Shown piece after piece: positions 1 to 4,718 of a stretch of 7,320 nucleotides of DNA. Made by a program: the position numbers and the translations under genes. Source of the stretch: Desulfobacteraceae bacterium. GTDB taxonomy: Bacteria; Desulfobacterota; Desulfobacteria; Desulfobacterales; JAABRJ01. The stretch lies in the NCBI GenBank assembly GCA_011390985.1, contig JAABRJ010000033.1, forward strand, positions 1 through 7,320, in the 5' to 3' direction. Within the stretch, counting starts at the first letter, position 1; each line of letters starts with the position of its first letter. Below the pieces are notes generated by a model. It made no database searches. It was not told the DNA's origin and was given only the letters and a program-made list of their open reading frames with translations.

Positions 1-232
1 CTGCCTCAGTGTACCGGATTTCCGGGCCGACGTCTTGCGCGCCCGGACGGTTTTCGTCAAAGGCTACGACCGCGACGGCAACGACCTCGAGATCGAAGCC
101 AACGGATTCCAGGCCATCGTGCTACAGCACGAGATCGACCACCTGGAGGGCACCCTCTTTATTGAGCACATCAGCTCTCTCAAGCGGCAGCTTTACAAAC
201 GCCGCATTAAAAAACAATTGAAGCTGGCCTGA
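1..232 (+). CDS. def: Peptide deformylase, C-terminal part (5' end outside window)
   Basis: Peptide deformylase removes the N-formyl group from the initiator methionine of nascent proteins at the ribosome, using a metal ion (usually Fe2+). Only the last 76 codons are present; the first complete codon is at base 2. Seen directly: the fragment opens with Cys-Leu-Ser, the end of the conserved EGCLS motif whose Cys is a metal ligand. The HEIDH motif lies 42 residues later (His43, Glu44 and His47 of the fragment), supplying the other two metal ligands and the catalytic Glu. The 42-residue spacing equals Cys90 to His132 in the E. coli enzyme. The basic tail (LKRQLYKRRIKKQ) is typical of the family's C-terminal helix. 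The TGA stop is one base before the GTG start of fmt, so the two are almost certainly one transcript. The identification is secure; nothing can be said about the N-terminal half. Confidence 0.96.
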   Translation, partial: CLSVPDFRADVLRARTVFVKGYDRDGNDLEIEANGFQAIVLQHEIDHLEGTLFIEHISSLKRQLYKRRIKKQLKLA

Positions 233-233
233 C

Positions 234-1175
234 GTGAAAAAGCCCCTCAACATCATCTTCATGGGAACCCCGGCATTTGCGGTGCCGCCTCTGGATGCCC
301 TGGCCGCCGCCGGCCACCGCGTGCTGGCGGCCGTGACCCAGCCGGACCGCCCCGTGGGCCGGGGCCGCAAATTGACCCCCTCCCCGGTCAAACGGACGGC
401 CCTGCGGCTGGGCATAGCGCTGCACCAGCCCGAAAAAATCAAAACCGAGGCGTTCACCCGCGACATGGCGGCATTGGAACCGGACGTCCTGGTGGTGGTG
501 GCCTTCGGCAGGATCCTGCCGCGCTCCCTGCTGGATCTGCCGCGCCTGGGGGCGGTCAACATCCACGGCTCGCTTTTGCCCCGTTACCGGGGGCCGGCGC
601 CGATCCAGTGGGCGGTGATCAACGGGGAGGCGTTCACCGGGGTGACGGCGATGCTGATGAACGAGGGCCTCGACACCGGCCCCACCCTCTGCTCGCGTCA
701 GGTGCCGATCCGGTCGGACGACACCTCCGCAACCCTTCACGACCGGCTTTCGGTGGCCGGCGCCGGGCTGCTGATCGAGGCCCTGGAAGGCCTGGCAACA
801 GGCAACCTGACCCCCGTGCCCCAGGACGACCGACAGGCCACCTATGCCCCGATGCTCTCCAAAAATGACGGCCGCATCCCCTGGGAGAAACCCGCCCGGG
901 AGTTGGAGTGCTTCATCCGGGGAATGACCCCCTGGCCCGGCGCCTACACCTTTCACGACGACCGCCGCCTCAAAATTTTCAGGGCCCAGCCCCTGCCCCT
1001 GGAAACCGCCGAAACCCCGGGCCGGGTGCTCCCGGGGTTTACGGACGAGCTGCGGGTTGCGACCGGCGACGGGGCGCTGTCGGTTCTCGAGATTCAGGGC
1101 GAATCCGGCAAACGCCTGTCGATCCGGGACTTTCTGCGAGGCAGCGGCCTGCCCCCCGGCACGCTCCTGACCTGA
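234..1175 (+). CDS. fmt: Methionyl-tRNA formyltransferase
   Basis: This cytoplasmic enzyme transfers a formyl group from 10-formyl-tetrahydrofolate to Met-tRNA(fMet), making the bacterial initiator tRNA. The protein is 313 residues, close to the usual 310-320. The N-terminal formyltransferase domain (about 5-185) starts with IIFMGTPAFAV. It contains VNIHGSLLPRYRGPAPIQ and NEGLDTGP, giving the catalytic Asn109, His111 and Asp147 at the expected positions. The C-terminal tRNA-binding OB-like domain (about 208-310) includes LRVATGDGALSVLEIQ and ends with the usual PPGT-type tail. The GTG at 234 is chosen because it precedes the beta strand leading to GTP by the normal distance; the next ATG (261) would remove that strand. 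No good Shine-Dalgarno precedes GTG, so initiation probably depends on ribosomes finishing def one base upstream. The pair def-fmt is a widespread operon core. Confidence 0.97.
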   Translation: MKKPLNIIFMGTPAFAVPPLDALAAAGHRVLAAVTQPDRPVGRGRKLTPSPVKRTALRLGIALHQPEKIKTEAFTRDMAALEPDVLVVVAFGRILPRSLLDLPRLGAVNIHGSLLPRYRGPAPIQWAVINGEAFTGVTAMLMNEGLDTGPTLCSRQVPIRSDDTSATLHDRLSVAGAGLLIEALEGLATGNLTPVPQDDRQATYAPMLSKNDGRIPWEKPARELECFIRGMTPWPGAYTFHDDRRLKIFRAQPLPLETAETPGRVLPGFTDELRVATGDGALSVLEIQGESGKRLSIRDFLRGSGLPPGTLLT

Positions 1176-1233
1176 CCGGCCCCAAGCCTTTTACCCTCTG
1201 CCACCGGGGCCTCGCCCCCCCAAGGGCCCGCCC
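1176..1233. other. fmt-rsmB intergenic spacer with an inverted repeat
   Basis: This 58-base gap contains a perfect 6-base inverted repeat, GGCCCC (1178-1183) and GGGGCC (1206-1211), with a 22-base pyrimidine-rich loop. No T-run follows, so it does not look like an intrinsic terminator. It may be an mRNA structure or chance in GC-rich DNA. A weak Shine-Dalgarno, AAGGG at 1222-1226, lies 7 bases before the rsmB ATG. No promoter is apparent, so rsmB is probably read through from def-fmt. Confidence 0.3.
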
Positions 1234-2592
1234 ATGTCAAACGACCCCCGCCAGACCGCACTGTGGACGCTGACTGCCCTCGAGACCGCGCCCACGACCC
1301 TCGACCGGGTCATGGCGACGGCCTTCGAGGCCGCTCCGCAACTTGACCGCCGCGACCGGGCCCTGGCCAACGCCCTGGTTTACGGCGTCCAGCGCTGGCG
1401 CGGCCGCCTGGACTGGATCATCGCCCACTTTTCCAGGACCCCCCTGGCGCGCATGGACCCGTCGATCCGCAACCTCCTGCGCCTCGGCCTGTTCCAGATT
1501 GCCTTCATGGAGCGCATCCCGGTTTCCGCCGCGGTCAACACCGCCGTCGAAATGGCCAAGCAGACCGCAGCCCCCTGGGCGACCCGGTTTGTCAACGGCG
1601 TGCTGCGCAACGCCGCCCGGGGTCTGGAGGGCGTGCCCTTCCCGGACCTGTCAAGCGACCCGGTGGGCGCCGTCGCCGCCGGCAGAGCCTTTCCCCGCTG
1701 GCTGGTCACGCGCTGGCTGCAACGCTTCGGGGTCCAGGAGACCCTTGCGCTGTGCGACGCCGTCAACACGATCCCCCCCATCACCCTGCGCACCAACACC
1801 CTCAAAACCTCACGCGCAGCGCTGCTGGCGGCCCTGCAGGCCGCGGCCGAAGACCCCCGGCCGACCCCCTATGCCCCCGAGGGCATTCGCTGCGACCGGC
1901 TCAAGGAGGCGCTGGCCGAACTGCCGCCTTTTCAGCAGGGCTGGTGCCAGGCTCAGGACGAGGCCGCCCAGCTGGTGACCCATCTACTGGATCCCCGACC
2001 AGGGGAACGGGTGCTGGACGCCTGCGCCGGCCGGGGCGGCAAAACCGGCCACATCGCCCAGCGGATGCAAAACCACGGCGTCTTAGTGGCATTGGACAAC
2101 GACGACCGGCGGCTGGCGGAACTCGAAGCCGAACTCCAGCGGCTGGGGGTCACCTGCGTTGTGATCACCCCCCACGACCTCTCGCAGCCGGCCGACAGCC
2201 TCAGCGCCGAACCCTTTGACCGGGTGCTGCTGGACGCCCCCTGCTCGGGCCTGGGGGTGCTGCAGCGCAACCCGGACACCAAGTGGGCCGCCGAGCGCGC
2301 CGATCTGGGCCGCTACCGGGAGCGCCAGCTGCGCTTTCTGAAAAACCTGGCGCCGCTGGTCAGGCCTGGCGGCTGCCTGGTGTATGCGGTCTGCAGCCTG
2401 GAGCCGGAGGAAACCGATGCGGTTGTCTCGGCCTTTCTGGAAGCCGTCCCCGGTTTTGACCTGGCGCGGCCCGCGGCGGACGATCCGCTGGCGGCCGGCG
2501 GTCTGGTGGATGCCGCGGGCGCTCTGCGCAGCCTGCCCCACCGGCACCACATGGACGGGTTCTTCGCCGTCCGCCTGAGGCGCCGGCCGTGA
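1234..2592 (+). CDS. rsmB: 16S rRNA (cytosine-5)-methyltransferase, RsmB/Sun family
   Basis: RsmB uses S-adenosylmethionine to methylate C5 of a cytosine in 16S rRNA (C967 in E. coli). The 452-residue length is slightly above the usual 430. An N-terminal NusB-like RNA-binding domain spans about 1-135 (RDRALANALVYGVQRWR and PVSAAVNTAVEMAK are characteristic). The Rossmann-fold methyltransferase domain starts around 230. SAM-binding motif I is VLDACAGRGGKT (260-271). Motif IV is LLDAPCSGLGVLQRNPDTKW (332-351) with Cys337. Motif VI is YAVCSLEPEE, with Cys387 as the expected nucleophile; the family usually has Thr or Ser before this Cys, here Val. The HHMDGFFAVRLRR end is a normal RsmB C-terminus. 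The ATG at 1234 has an AAGGG Shine-Dalgarno 7 bases upstream. Its stop overlaps the next gene's ATG by one base. The family is certain; RsmB rather than another Sun/NOP2 paralogue is supported by the NusB-like domain. Confidence 0.95.
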   Translation: MSNDPRQTALWTLTALETAPTTLDRVMATAFEAAPQLDRRDRALANALVYGVQRWRGRLDWIIAHFSRTPLARMDPSIRNLLRLGLFQIAFMERIPVSAAVNTAVEMAKQTAAPWATRFVNGVLRNAARGLEGVPFPDLSSDPVGAVAAGRAFPRWLVTRWLQRFGVQETLALCDAVNTIPPITLRTNTLKTSRAALLAALQAAAEDPRPTPYAPEGIRCDRLKEALAELPPFQQGWCQAQDEAAQLVTHLLDPRPGERVLDACAGRGGKTGHIAQRMQNHGVLVALDNDDRRLAELEAELQRLGVTCVVITPHDLSQPADSLSAEPFDRVLLDAPCSGLGVLQRNPDTKWAAERADLGRYRERQLRFLKNLAPLVRPGGCLVYAVCSLEPEETDAVVSAFLEAVPGFDLARPAADDPLAAGGLVDAAGALRSLPHRHHMDGFFAVRLRRRP

Positions 2593-3557
2593 TGCCTCGG
2601 GTGCTCAAATTCCTGGCGCTCGCCGGGTTATTTGTGGGCCTGGCCGGTGCCAGCGCCTACCTGACCCTGACGTTCATCATTCGCAGCCAGGATACGGTGG
2701 TGGTCCCCGAGCTGGTCGGCCGGCACGTGGTCTACGCCCTCGAGATCTTGAGCGATCTTGGGCTCAACACCCGCGTCAAAGGCTCCGAATTCAGCCCTGA
2801 CGCCCCCAAGCACAGCGTGCTCTTGCAGGATCCCGCGCCGGGAGCCGAGATCAAAAAGGGCCGCGACGTCCGCCTGATCGTTTCCAAGGGTCCGGAAACC
2901 CTGGTAATGCCAAATCTCACGGGCCTTTCGAGCCAGCAGGCCAGGCTGATCCTGGAGGAAAACGGGCTCTGCCTCGGCCATCTCAGCCGCGTCTTCAGTC
3001 CGCGCATGTTCGCCGACGGCGTTCTGGCCCAGGTGCCCGCTGCCGGCAGCGGCGTCCGTCACGACCGCTGCGCAAATCTGCTGATCAGCGCAGGCCCCCG
3101 GCCGGCGGCGTATGCGATGCCGGATCTGACCGGGCTCGGGCTGGACGACGCCATTCTGCTGAGCGAGCGCACCCATCTGACCGCCGGGCGGGTGTCGGTG
3201 CGCTACGACCCCGATCACCCCCTCAACGTCGTGATCGGCCAGAACCCAGCCAAAGGCTCGCGGGTGACCGCCGGCGCCAGCGTCCAGCTGGTCATCAACC
3301 GCTCCAGCTCGGTGGCGGACCCCGCAGGGATGTCGCAAGCGGCCGAGGGGCGCCTTTTTCGCTTCCGCCTGCCCGAGGGGTTTCTCAAGCAGCGGGTGCG
3401 GGTGCACTGCAACCTCTACGGGGTCGGGACGGATCTGGCGAACGATTATTTCCGGCCGGGCCACGAAATCTGGCTGCTGGTGCCCGCCGAAGCCTACCCC
3501 AGCCTGGTGGTCTACGTGGATGAAGAGCCGGTGCAGACCCGCTGGCCCGAAGACTGA
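2592..3557 (+). CDS. Membrane-anchored protein with three PASTA repeats, no kinase or PBP domain
   Basis: This is a 321-residue protein from ATG 2592; GTG 2589 is a one-codon-longer alternative. The ATG overlaps the rsmB stop (TGATG), and GAGG at 2577-2580 serves as Shine-Dalgarno, indicating translational coupling. A hydrophobic N-terminal segment (about 5-31) with no lipobox Cys suggests an uncleaved anchor with the rest in the periplasm. Three PASTA repeats follow at about 36-100, 104-169 and 174-238. They open with VPELVG, MPNLTG and MPDLTG, and each carries the typical V(L)xQxPAxGxxV core and a closing V(L)xISxGP-like strand. The last 70 or so residues (250-321) look beta-rich and I do not recognise them. 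PASTA domains in Ser/Thr kinases and penicillin-binding proteins bind or sense peptidoglycan; here neither partner domain is present. A cell-wall role is inference only. Similar proteins sit before rpe in deltaproteobacteria, as far as I recall. Confidence 0.88.
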   Translation: MPRVLKFLALAGLFVGLAGASAYLTLTFIIRSQDTVVVPELVGRHVVYALEILSDLGLNTRVKGSEFSPDAPKHSVLLQDPAPGAEIKKGRDVRLIVSKGPETLVMPNLTGLSSQQARLILEENGLCLGHLSRVFSPRMFADGVLAQVPAAGSGVRHDRCANLLISAGPRPAAYAMPDLTGLGLDDAILLSERTHLTAGRVSVRYDPDHPLNVVIGQNPAKGSRVTAGASVQLVINRSSSVADPAGMSQAAEGRLFRFRLPEGFLKQRVRVHCNLYGVGTDLANDYFRPGHEIWLLVPAEAYPSLVVYVDEEPVQTRWPED

Positions 3558-3687
3558 AAACCGGCGGCCCGTACTTGCTTTTTCGACCGTGCGGGTGTTA
3601 ACTGCCCCAACCGCGCAGCCACCTCCCCGGCCGAAAAACGGGCGGGGTTCAGGCGCCGCGCAACCGAGGCTTGAAGGAGATTGCCGC
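3558..3687. other. PASTA gene-rpe intergenic region with two hairpins and a very weak promoter-like sequence
   Basis: This 130-base gap separates the two genes. Two inverted repeats are visible. CCCGTAC (3568-3574) pairs with GTGCGGG (3589-3595), including one G-U pair, with a 14-base loop. CCCCGGCC (3625-3632) pairs imperfectly with GGGCGGGG (3640-3647) around an A-rich loop. Neither is followed by a T-run. A possible promoter, TTGCTT (3575-3580) and TTAACT (3598-3603) with a 17-base spacer, matches the sigma70 consensus at only 3 of 6 in each box. Whether rpe is co-transcribed with the upstream genes cannot be decided from this. Confidence 0.25.
3674..3680 (+). promoter_or_regulatory. Ribosome-binding site of rpe
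   Basis: AAGGAGA lies 7 bases before the ATG at 3688. It is a near-ideal Shine-Dalgarno and settles the rpe start against an in-frame upstream extension that reaches back into the PASTA gene. Confidence 0.85.
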
Positions 3688-4344
3688 ATGAAACTGATCG
3701 CCCCCTCGATCCTTTCCGCCGATTTCAGCCGGTTGGGCGAGGAGATCCGCACCGTTGAAGCCGCCGGCGCCGACTGGATTCACATCGACGTCATGGACGG
3801 CCATTTCGTTCCCAATATCACCATGGGCCCTCTGGTGGTGGAAGCCGTGCGGAGGGTGACAAAATTGCCCCTGGACGTCCACCTGATGATCGAAACCCCG
3901 GACCGCTACATCGCCGACTTCGCCCGCGCCGGGGCCGATTTGATCGCCGTGCAGGTCGAGACCAGCGTCCACCTTCACCGCAGCGTGCAACTCATCCGTG
4001 AGGCCGGTGTCAAGCCCGGCGTGGTCCTCAACCCGGCCACACCCCTGGCGACGATCGAGTGGGTCCTCGCGGATGTCGACTTTGTGCTGGTGATGAGCGT
4101 CAACCCCGGTTTCGGCGGCCAGCAGTTCATCCCGTCCAGCCTTGAAAAAATCGCCCAACTGCGGATGATGATCCAGACGCGCGGCCTTTCGACCCTCATC
4201 CAGGTGGACGGCGGCGTCAACGCCGGCACCATCGCCGCGGTTGCCGCCGCCGGCGCCGATGTGTTCGTCGCCGGTTCGGCCATCTTCGGAAGTCCGGACT
4301 ACGCAACCACCATCGCCAGCCTGCGGCGCCTGCTCGGCGCTTAG
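3688..4344 (+). CDS. rpe: Ribulose-phosphate 3-epimerase
   Basis: Rpe interconverts D-ribulose 5-phosphate and D-xylulose 5-phosphate in the pentose phosphate and Calvin pathways; it is a cytoplasmic, metal-dependent TIM-barrel enzyme. The 218-residue protein has the usual length (about 215-225). Seen directly: the N-terminal APSILSADFSRL strand; HIDVMDGHFVPNITMGP with metal ligand His32 and catalytic Asp34; VHLMIE with His65; VMSVNPGFGGQQF (135-147) for phosphate and substrate contact; and VDGGVN with the second catalytic Asp at 174. The C-terminal VAGSAIFGSPDY phosphate-binding loop is normal. One oddity is that the conserved VHVE strand reads VQVE (Gln89). The start is fixed by a strong Shine-Dalgarno and by the family N-terminus. 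A candidate terminator follows 10 bases after the stop, so this is probably the last gene of its transcript. Confidence 0.97.
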   Translation: MKLIAPSILSADFSRLGEEIRTVEAAGADWIHIDVMDGHFVPNITMGPLVVEAVRRVTKLPLDVHLMIETPDRYIADFARAGADLIAVQVETSVHLHRSVQLIREAGVKPGVVLNPATPLATIEWVLADVDFVLVMSVNPGFGGQQFIPSSLEKIAQLRMMIQTRGLSTLIQVDGGVNAGTIAAVAAAGADVFVAGSAIFGSPDYATTIASLRRLLGA

Positions 4345-4353
4345 GCCGCAGGC

Positions 4354-4374
4354 GACCGCCGGGCGGTTATTCTT
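4354..4374 (+). terminator. Candidate intrinsic terminator after rpe
   Basis: ACCGC (4355-4359) and GCGGT (4363-4367) form a 5-bp stem with a CGG loop, extendable by one G-U pair (4354 with 4368). TTATTCTT (4367/4368-4374) follows immediately. The stem is short and the T-run is interrupted, so efficiency may be modest. The position right after rpe and before a good promoter supports the call. Confidence 0.4.
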
Positions 4375-4401
4375 GACAGCCAGAGCCGTTTTTCATATTC
4401 T
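4373..4401 (+). promoter_or_regulatory. Sigma70-type promoter for the small membrane protein and sensor kinase genes
   Basis: The -35 box is a perfect TTGACA (4373-4378). The spacer is 17 bases and the -10 box is TATTCT (4396-4401, 4 of 6 matches to TATAAT). The lower spacer and -10 area is a local AT-rich island in GC-rich DNA. The predicted transcription start is near 4408-4411, giving a leader of about 70 bases before the ATG at 4480. It is the only strong promoter-like sequence I see in the window. Confidence 0.72.
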
Positions 4402-4410
4402 TTCAGGTGG

Positions 4411-4449
4411 ATGCTGGAATTCGCCGATGTCCCGCCCCCTTGGCGCTAG
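4411..4449 (+). other. Possible 12-codon leader ORF with Pro-Pro-Pro-Trp
   Basis: Between the promoter and the 4480 gene, an ATG at 4411 opens MLEFADVPPPWR followed by TAG (4447-4449). Its ATG is at or a few bases after the predicted transcription start, so it would have to be translated nearly leaderless; AGGTGG directly abuts the ATG and is too close to act as a Shine-Dalgarno. PPP and PPW are classic EF-P-dependent stall sequences. A GGCGG/CCGCC hairpin (4451-4455 with 4462-4466) lies just after the stop and just before the next Shine-Dalgarno. This may be chance. Confidence 0.18.
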
Positions 4450-4466
4450 TGGCGGCCCGCCCCGCC

Positions 4467-4475
4467 GGGAGGAGG
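4467..4475 (+). promoter_or_regulatory. Strong ribosome-binding site of the small membrane protein gene
   Basis: GGGAGGAGG ends 4 bases before the ATG at 4480, with a second register (GGGAGG) 7 bases away. It supports the reality of this short gene and its start. A small GC hairpin (4451-4466) abuts it on the 5' side. Confidence 0.8.
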
Positions 4476-4479
4476 TTTT

Positions 4480-4716
4480 ATGGCTCGCCTCAAGGACCTG
4501 CTGCGCAAGACGGAGTTCCACATTTTTCTTTTCTGCCTTTTTTTCCTGCTTTTCAGCTGGCCCCTGCTGACCCTGATCGAGAAGACCCGCCCGCCGGTCG
4601 GTTTTCTGTACCTTTACCTGACATGGTCGGTGTTGGTGGCGGTGCTGGCGGTGATCGCACGCCACTGCCGGCCGACATCGACCGACCGCAAACCCCCAGC
4701 GCCGCCGAGGGAATAG
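4480..4716 (+). CDS. Small two-segment membrane protein, probable partner of the downstream symporter-like kinase (CbrX-like)
   Basis: This 78-residue protein has two clear hydrophobic segments, about 13-33 (aromatic-rich, FLFCLFFLLFSWPLL) and 40-60 (VGFLYLYLTWSVLVAVLAVIA). They are joined by a short loop, EKTRPP. Positive charges at the N-terminus (R3, K5, R9, K10) and after the second segment (RHCRP...DRK) predict both ends in the cytoplasm. There is no signal peptidase or lipobox site. It has its own promoter and a strong Shine-Dalgarno, and its stop is 2 bases before the kinase ATG; the kinase Shine-Dalgarno lies inside its last codons. Small two-segment proteins next to SSS-family carriers are a known pattern (DUF4212, DUF485/YjcH with ActP, YhdT with PanF). 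cbrX, a small ORF, precedes cbrA in Pseudomonas. Assignment as a CbrX-like accessory subunit is inference from size, topology and position; I cannot confirm sequence homology. Confidence 0.8.
   Translation: MARLKDLLRKTEFHIFLFCLFFLLFSWPLLTLIEKTRPPVGFLYLYLTWSVLVAVLAVIARHCRPTSTDRKPPAPPRE
4707..4712 (+). promoter_or_regulatory. Ribosome-binding site of the sensor kinase gene
   Basis: GAGGGA lies 6 bases before the ATG at 4719 and inside the 3' end of the preceding 78-codon gene, so translation of the two is likely to be coupled. Confidence 0.65.
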
Positions 4717-4718
4717 CC

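Noticed and set aside
1178..1211. GGCCCC-22-GGGGCC inverted repeat as a terminator between fmt and rsmB
   Set aside because: There is no T-run after the stem, the loop is long and no promoter follows. Simple chance in GC-rich DNA is adequate.
2592..2690. Lipoprotein signal on the PASTA protein
   Set aside because: The hydrophobic N-terminus has no Cys following a lipobox-like LAGAS sequence; an uncleaved membrane anchor is the simpler reading.
3575..3603. TTGCTT-17-TTAACT as an rpe promoter
   Set aside because: Each box matches the sigma70 consensus at only 3 of 6 positions, which is too weak to call by itself; it is mentioned only in the spacer description.
3625..3647. CCCCGGCC/GGGCGGGG hairpin as a terminator before rpe
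   Set aside because: The stem contains a G-G mismatch and is followed by TTC and more GC-rich sequence rather than a T-run.
3520..3687. N-terminal extension of Rpe by 56 codons
   Set aside because: It would overlap the PASTA gene and add unrelated Pro/Arg-rich sequence. The ATG at 3688 has a near-ideal Shine-Dalgarno and begins the normal Rpe N-terminus.
2628..3752. Antisense open frame of about 374 codons across the PASTA gene and the rpe start
   Set aside because: The sense strand holds a protein with three recognisable PASTA repeats and a bona fide rpe start. The antisense translation shows no domain and no ribosome-binding site was evident.
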